7,775 nucleotides of DNA, from assembly GCA_030451965.1 (NCBI GenBank), contig JAKDNE010000145.1, positions 1 through 7,775 on the forward strand. The letters run 5' to 3'. How positions within the stretch are numbered: the first letter of the stretch is position 1; every line of letters begins with the position of its first letter. Shown here one piece after another: positions 6,079 through 7,775 of this stretch. This stretch comes from Brachybacterium sp. GTDB lineage: Bacteria > Actinomycetota > Actinomycetes > Actinomycetales > Dermabacteraceae. The position numbers and the translations under genes were made by a program. Below the pieces are notes generated by a model. It did not search any database. It had not been told where the DNA came from and saw only the letters and a program-made list of their open reading frames with translations.

Positions 6079-7590
6079 TCAGTCCCGCAGCGTGCGATGC
6101 GCGATCAGCGCCGCGATGACCATCAGCCCCGCCCCGATCCCGCTGGTGAGCAGCGCACCGGAGTCGAAGGCGTGCCGGGCGGAGTCCAGCAGCACCTGAC
6201 CGGTGCGGGCCGGCAGCTCGGCCGCCACGGCCGTCGCCCCGCCGAGGGTCTCCGAGGCTGCGGCGTGCTGCGATGCGGTGAGCCCGGCGGGCACCTCGAG
6301 GTGGCTGCGGTAGGCGGCGTTCAGCAGGCTGCCCAGCACGGCGGTGCCGAGCACGGCCCCGGTCTCGTACGCGGTCTCGGAGATCGCCGAGGCGGCCCCG
6401 GCCTTCTCGGCCGGGACGGCGGAGAGGATGAGGTCGTTGCTGATCGTCTCGGCAGAGCCCACCCCTGCCCCGAGGACCGCGAACGCCAGCAGCAGCACCA
6501 GGTCGCTGCCGACGACACCGGACACCATGACCAGCACGAATCCGGTGGCGTTCAGGCAGAGCCCCGCCACCACGGCGGTGGCCGGGGTGATGTGGCGGAC
6601 CACCCGCACCACCAGCAGCCCCGCCGCGATCGTCACCACCAGGCCCGGCAGCAGCAGGAGCCCCGCCTTCATCGGGCTGTGGCCGCTGACCAGCTGCAGG
6701 TGCTGCGAGACGAAGTACAGGAACCCCACCAGCGAGAACACACTGAGCAGGTTCGCGATCACCGCGCCGGTGAACACCGGCCGGGTGAACAGCGTGACGT
6801 CGAGCATCGGCACCGGTCGGGCCAGCTGCCGGCGCACGAAGGCCGCCCCGCACAGCAGAGCGATCACCGCGCAGGCGATCGCGGGCACATCGAGGCCCGA
6901 GGTGGAGATGCGCTTGATCGCATAGACCAGTGGCGTCATGGTCGCCAGGGCGAGCAGCACGCTGAGGGGATCCACCGGCCCCGGCGCCGGGTCCTTCGAC
7001 TCCGGGATCAGCAGCGGGCCGAGGAGCAGCAGCGGGAGCATCACGGGGATGGCGAGCAGGAACACCGAGCCCCAGGCGAAGTGCTCCAGCAGGAATCCGC
7101 CGACGATCGGGCCCAGCGCCGCTCCGCCCGAGAATCCGGCCGCCCAGATCGCGATCGCGGTGCGGCGCTGGGTGGGGTCGGTGAAGATGTTCCGGATCAG
7201 CGAGAGCGTGGCCGGCATGAGCATGGCCCCGAACACGGCCATCAGGGCGCGCGCGGCGATCAGGATCCCGGCCGTCGGGGAGAATGCGGCCAGGGCCGAG
7301 ACCAGCGTGAAGCCGCTGCCGCCGATCAGCAGCAGGCGCCGTCGGCCCAGACGGTCCCCCAGACTCCCCATCGGGATGAGCAGGCCGGCGAGGATCAGCG
7401 GGTAGATGTCCACGATCCACAGCAGCTGCTGGCCGCTGGGGGTGAGGGCCTCGGAGATCGCGGGCAGTGCGAAGGCGAGCACCGTGTTGTCGATGGCGAC
7501 CAGCAATACCGGGAGCATCAGCACCACCAGCGCCCACCACCGCGAGGGGGTGCGGGTCGGCGAGGGGGCCGTGTCGAGAGCAGGCAGCAC
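6079..7590 (-). CDS. MFS multidrug exporter, DHA2 family (LfrA/QacA/SmvA-like)
   Basis: This is a 503-residue proton-driven drug antiporter of the 14-TM DHA2 group; its length fits and about 14 hydrophobic segments can be drawn. TM1 carries Asp34 in AIDNTVLAFALP, the charged residue typical of QacA-like pumps. Motif A GSLGDRLGRRR is at 75-85 and the antiporter motif C GAALGPIVGG at 156-165. ISETAYETGAVLGTAVLG (403-420) places Glu405 and Glu409 four residues apart in TM13, echoing the acidic pair of QacA used for cationic drugs. The stretch LLWIVDIYPLILAG (57-70) and the DPTQRRTAIAIWAAGFSGGAALGP region closely resemble mycobacterial LfrA as I recall it. Likely substrates are lipophilic cations or fluoroquinolone- and dye-type compounds, but this is inference. 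The GTG start follows GGAGG by 5 nt. A divergent TetR-type gene and an inverted repeat in the promoter suggest repression. Confidence 0.92.
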   Translation of the reverse strand: MLPALDTAPSPTRTPSRWWALVVLMLPVLLVAIDNTVLAFALPAISEALTPSGQQLLWIVDIYPLILAGLLIPMGSLGDRLGRRRLLLIGGSGFTLVSALAAFSPTAGILIAARALMAVFGAMLMPATLSLIRNIFTDPTQRRTAIAIWAAGFSGGAALGPIVGGFLLEHFAWGSVFLLAIPVMLPLLLLGPLLIPESKDPAPGPVDPLSVLLALATMTPLVYAIKRISTSGLDVPAIACAVIALLCGAAFVRRQLARPVPMLDVTLFTRPVFTGAVIANLLSVFSLVGFLYFVSQHLQLVSGHSPMKAGLLLLPGLVVTIAAGLLVVRVVRHITPATAVVAGLCLNATGFVLVMVSGVVGSDLVLLLAFAVLGAGVGSAETISNDLILSAVPAEKAGAASAISETAYETGAVLGTAVLGSLLNAAYRSHLEVPAGLTASQHAAASETLGGATAVAAELPARTGQVLLDSARHAFDSGALLTSGIGAGLMVIAALIAHRTLRD

Positions 7591-7595
7591 GGGAA

Positions 7596-7600
7596 CCTCC
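7596..7600 (-). promoter_or_regulatory. Ribosome binding site of the MFS exporter gene
   Basis: On the minus strand GGAGG ends 5 nt before the GTG at 7590-7588. It supports this start. Confidence 0.75.
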
Positions 7601-7619
7601 AGGATGTGTGCGGTGCGAG

Positions 7620-7648
7620 CTCACACTAAACCGTCCAGACGGTACAGT
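7620..7648 (+). promoter_or_regulatory. Possible promoter of the TetR-type gene
   Basis: CTCACA (7620-7625, 4 of 6 to TTGACA) and TACAGT (7643-7648, 4 of 6 to TATAAT) are separated by 17 bp. Transcription would begin near 7655, leaving a leader of about 34 nt. Both hexamers overlap the inverted repeat, which would allow autorepression. The match is modest and the call is tentative. Confidence 0.35.
7625..7648. promoter_or_regulatory. Inverted-repeat operator, probable TetR-family binding site
   Basis: The core ACCGTC (7630-7635) and GACGGT (7638-7643) are a perfect inverted repeat around CA. Outer ACT (7625-7627) and AGT (7646-7648) are also symmetric, so 9 of 12 position pairs match across 24 bp. 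Its size and its place between divergent repressor and exporter genes fit a site for a TetR dimer or pair of dimers. Binding has not been shown; the identification rests on symmetry and context. Confidence 0.7.
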
Positions 7649-7652
7649 TCAA
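7625..7652 (-). promoter_or_regulatory. Possible promoter of the MFS exporter gene
   Basis: On the minus strand TTGAAC (7652-7647, 4 of 6 to the -35 consensus) and TTTAGT (7630-7625, 4 of 6 to the -10 consensus) are separated by 16 bp. The start point would be near 7618, giving a leader of about 28 nt with the GGAGG in place. The inverted repeat fills the spacer, so a bound repressor would block RNA polymerase. Confidence 0.5.
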
Positions 7653-7688
7653 GATCGATGGGCCCCGGGTGCGCGTAAGGTCGCTCTC

Positions 7689-7775
7689 ATGTCCGCCCGC
7701 GATGCCCTGCTCTCCGCCTATCAGACGCTGCTCCTGGCCGAGGGGCAGCGTGCGACCACCCTCGAGGCGGTCGCG
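7689..7775 (+). CDS. TetR-family transcriptional regulator, N-terminal fragment (cut by window end)
   Basis: An ATG at 7689 opens a frame that runs without a stop to the window edge, giving 29 residues: SARDALLSAYQTLLLAEG followed by QRATTLEAVA. This is the usual opening of a TetR-family DNA-binding domain: helix 1 (ALLSAYQTLLLAEG), the short turn, and the start of helix 2 (TTLEAVA), which would lead into the recognition helix beyond the window. AAGG (7677-7680) lies 8 nt upstream as a modest ribosome binding site. The gene is divergent from the MFS exporter, and the shared 98-bp gap has an inverted repeat, so it probably represses the exporter and itself and responds to an exported compound. 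The ligand domain is not in view, so its ligand cannot be guessed. With only 29 residues, the family call depends partly on context. Confidence 0.75.
   Translation, partial: MSARDALLSAYQTLLLAEGQRATTLEAVA

Noticed and set aside
6011..7624. Same-strand open frame fused in frame to the FAD oxidoreductase, giving a 965-residue protein
   Set aside because: It runs through the exporter gene in another frame, its residues are Arg/Gly/Ala/Pro-rich without domains, and a strong ribosome binding site with an ATG exists at 6010. It is a shadow of high-GC coding sequence, not a fusion protein.
6097..7629. 510-residue open frame antisense to the MFS exporter
   Set aside because: Low-complexity Arg/Gln/His/Gly composition, no domain, and complete overlap with a well-supported transporter gene.
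1..7775. Search for CRISPR arrays, tRNA/rRNA, transposases, phage genes, toxin-antitoxin pairs or defence systems
   Set aside because: No regularly spaced repeats, no tRNA-like cloverleaf, and no protein with such signatures was seen. All sizeable genes belong to familiar transport and metabolic families, so I do not claim a previously undescribed system here.

Overview
The window is very GC-rich (about 70% by eye, with almost every codon ending in G or C). It has dense short intergenic gaps, GTG as well as ATG starts, and good GGAGG-type ribosome binding sites. The proteins look actinobacterial: a twin-arginine/lipobox RbsB, a BetT with long hydrophilic tails, and an LfrA/QacA-like exporter next to a TetR gene. 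A Micrococcales actinobacterium (Brachybacterium-like) is my guess for the source; the genus is not established by the sequence.

Left third, + strand (61-2323): the distal part of a ribose operon. It encodes the ribose-binding lipoprotein RbsB, ribokinase RbsK and D-ribose pyranase RbsD. The genes are joined by 4-nt stop/start overlaps (GTGA, then ATGA), so they are almost certainly one transcript with coupled translation. RbsB captures ribose outside the membrane, RbsD interconverts pyranose and furanose forms, and RbsK phosphorylates ribose to ribose-5-phosphate. No ABC permease or ATPase (RbsC, RbsA) is present; they and the operon promoter presumably lie upstream of the window.

Middle and right, - strand (2364-7590): three genes in one direction. 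In transcription order they are a 14-TM DHA2-family drug exporter, an FAD-dependent amine oxidase/desaturase-like oxidoreductase, and a BetT-type choline transporter of the BCCT family. The gaps (68 and 101 bp) are larger than in the ribose operon, and co-transcription is uncertain. betT runs convergently into rbsD across a 40-bp gap that holds a small hairpin.

Right edge, + strand (7689 to the end): the first 29 codons of a gene whose product looks like the start of a TetR-family repressor, divergent from the exporter. The 98-bp gap between them carries a clear inverted repeat (ACCGTC-CA-GACGGT, with flanking ACT/AGT). It lies between the -35-like and -10-like hexamers of the exporter promoter and also overlaps a possible tetR promoter. 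This is the arrangement expected for a drug-responsive, autoregulated repressor/exporter pair such as LfrR/LfrA.

I see no RNA genes, mobile elements, CRISPR arrays or phage genes. Most of the window is ordinary chromosome. The parts most worth following up are the operator, the ion-coupling and aromatic-box residues of BetT, the tails of BetT, and the unassigned substrate of the FAD enzyme.
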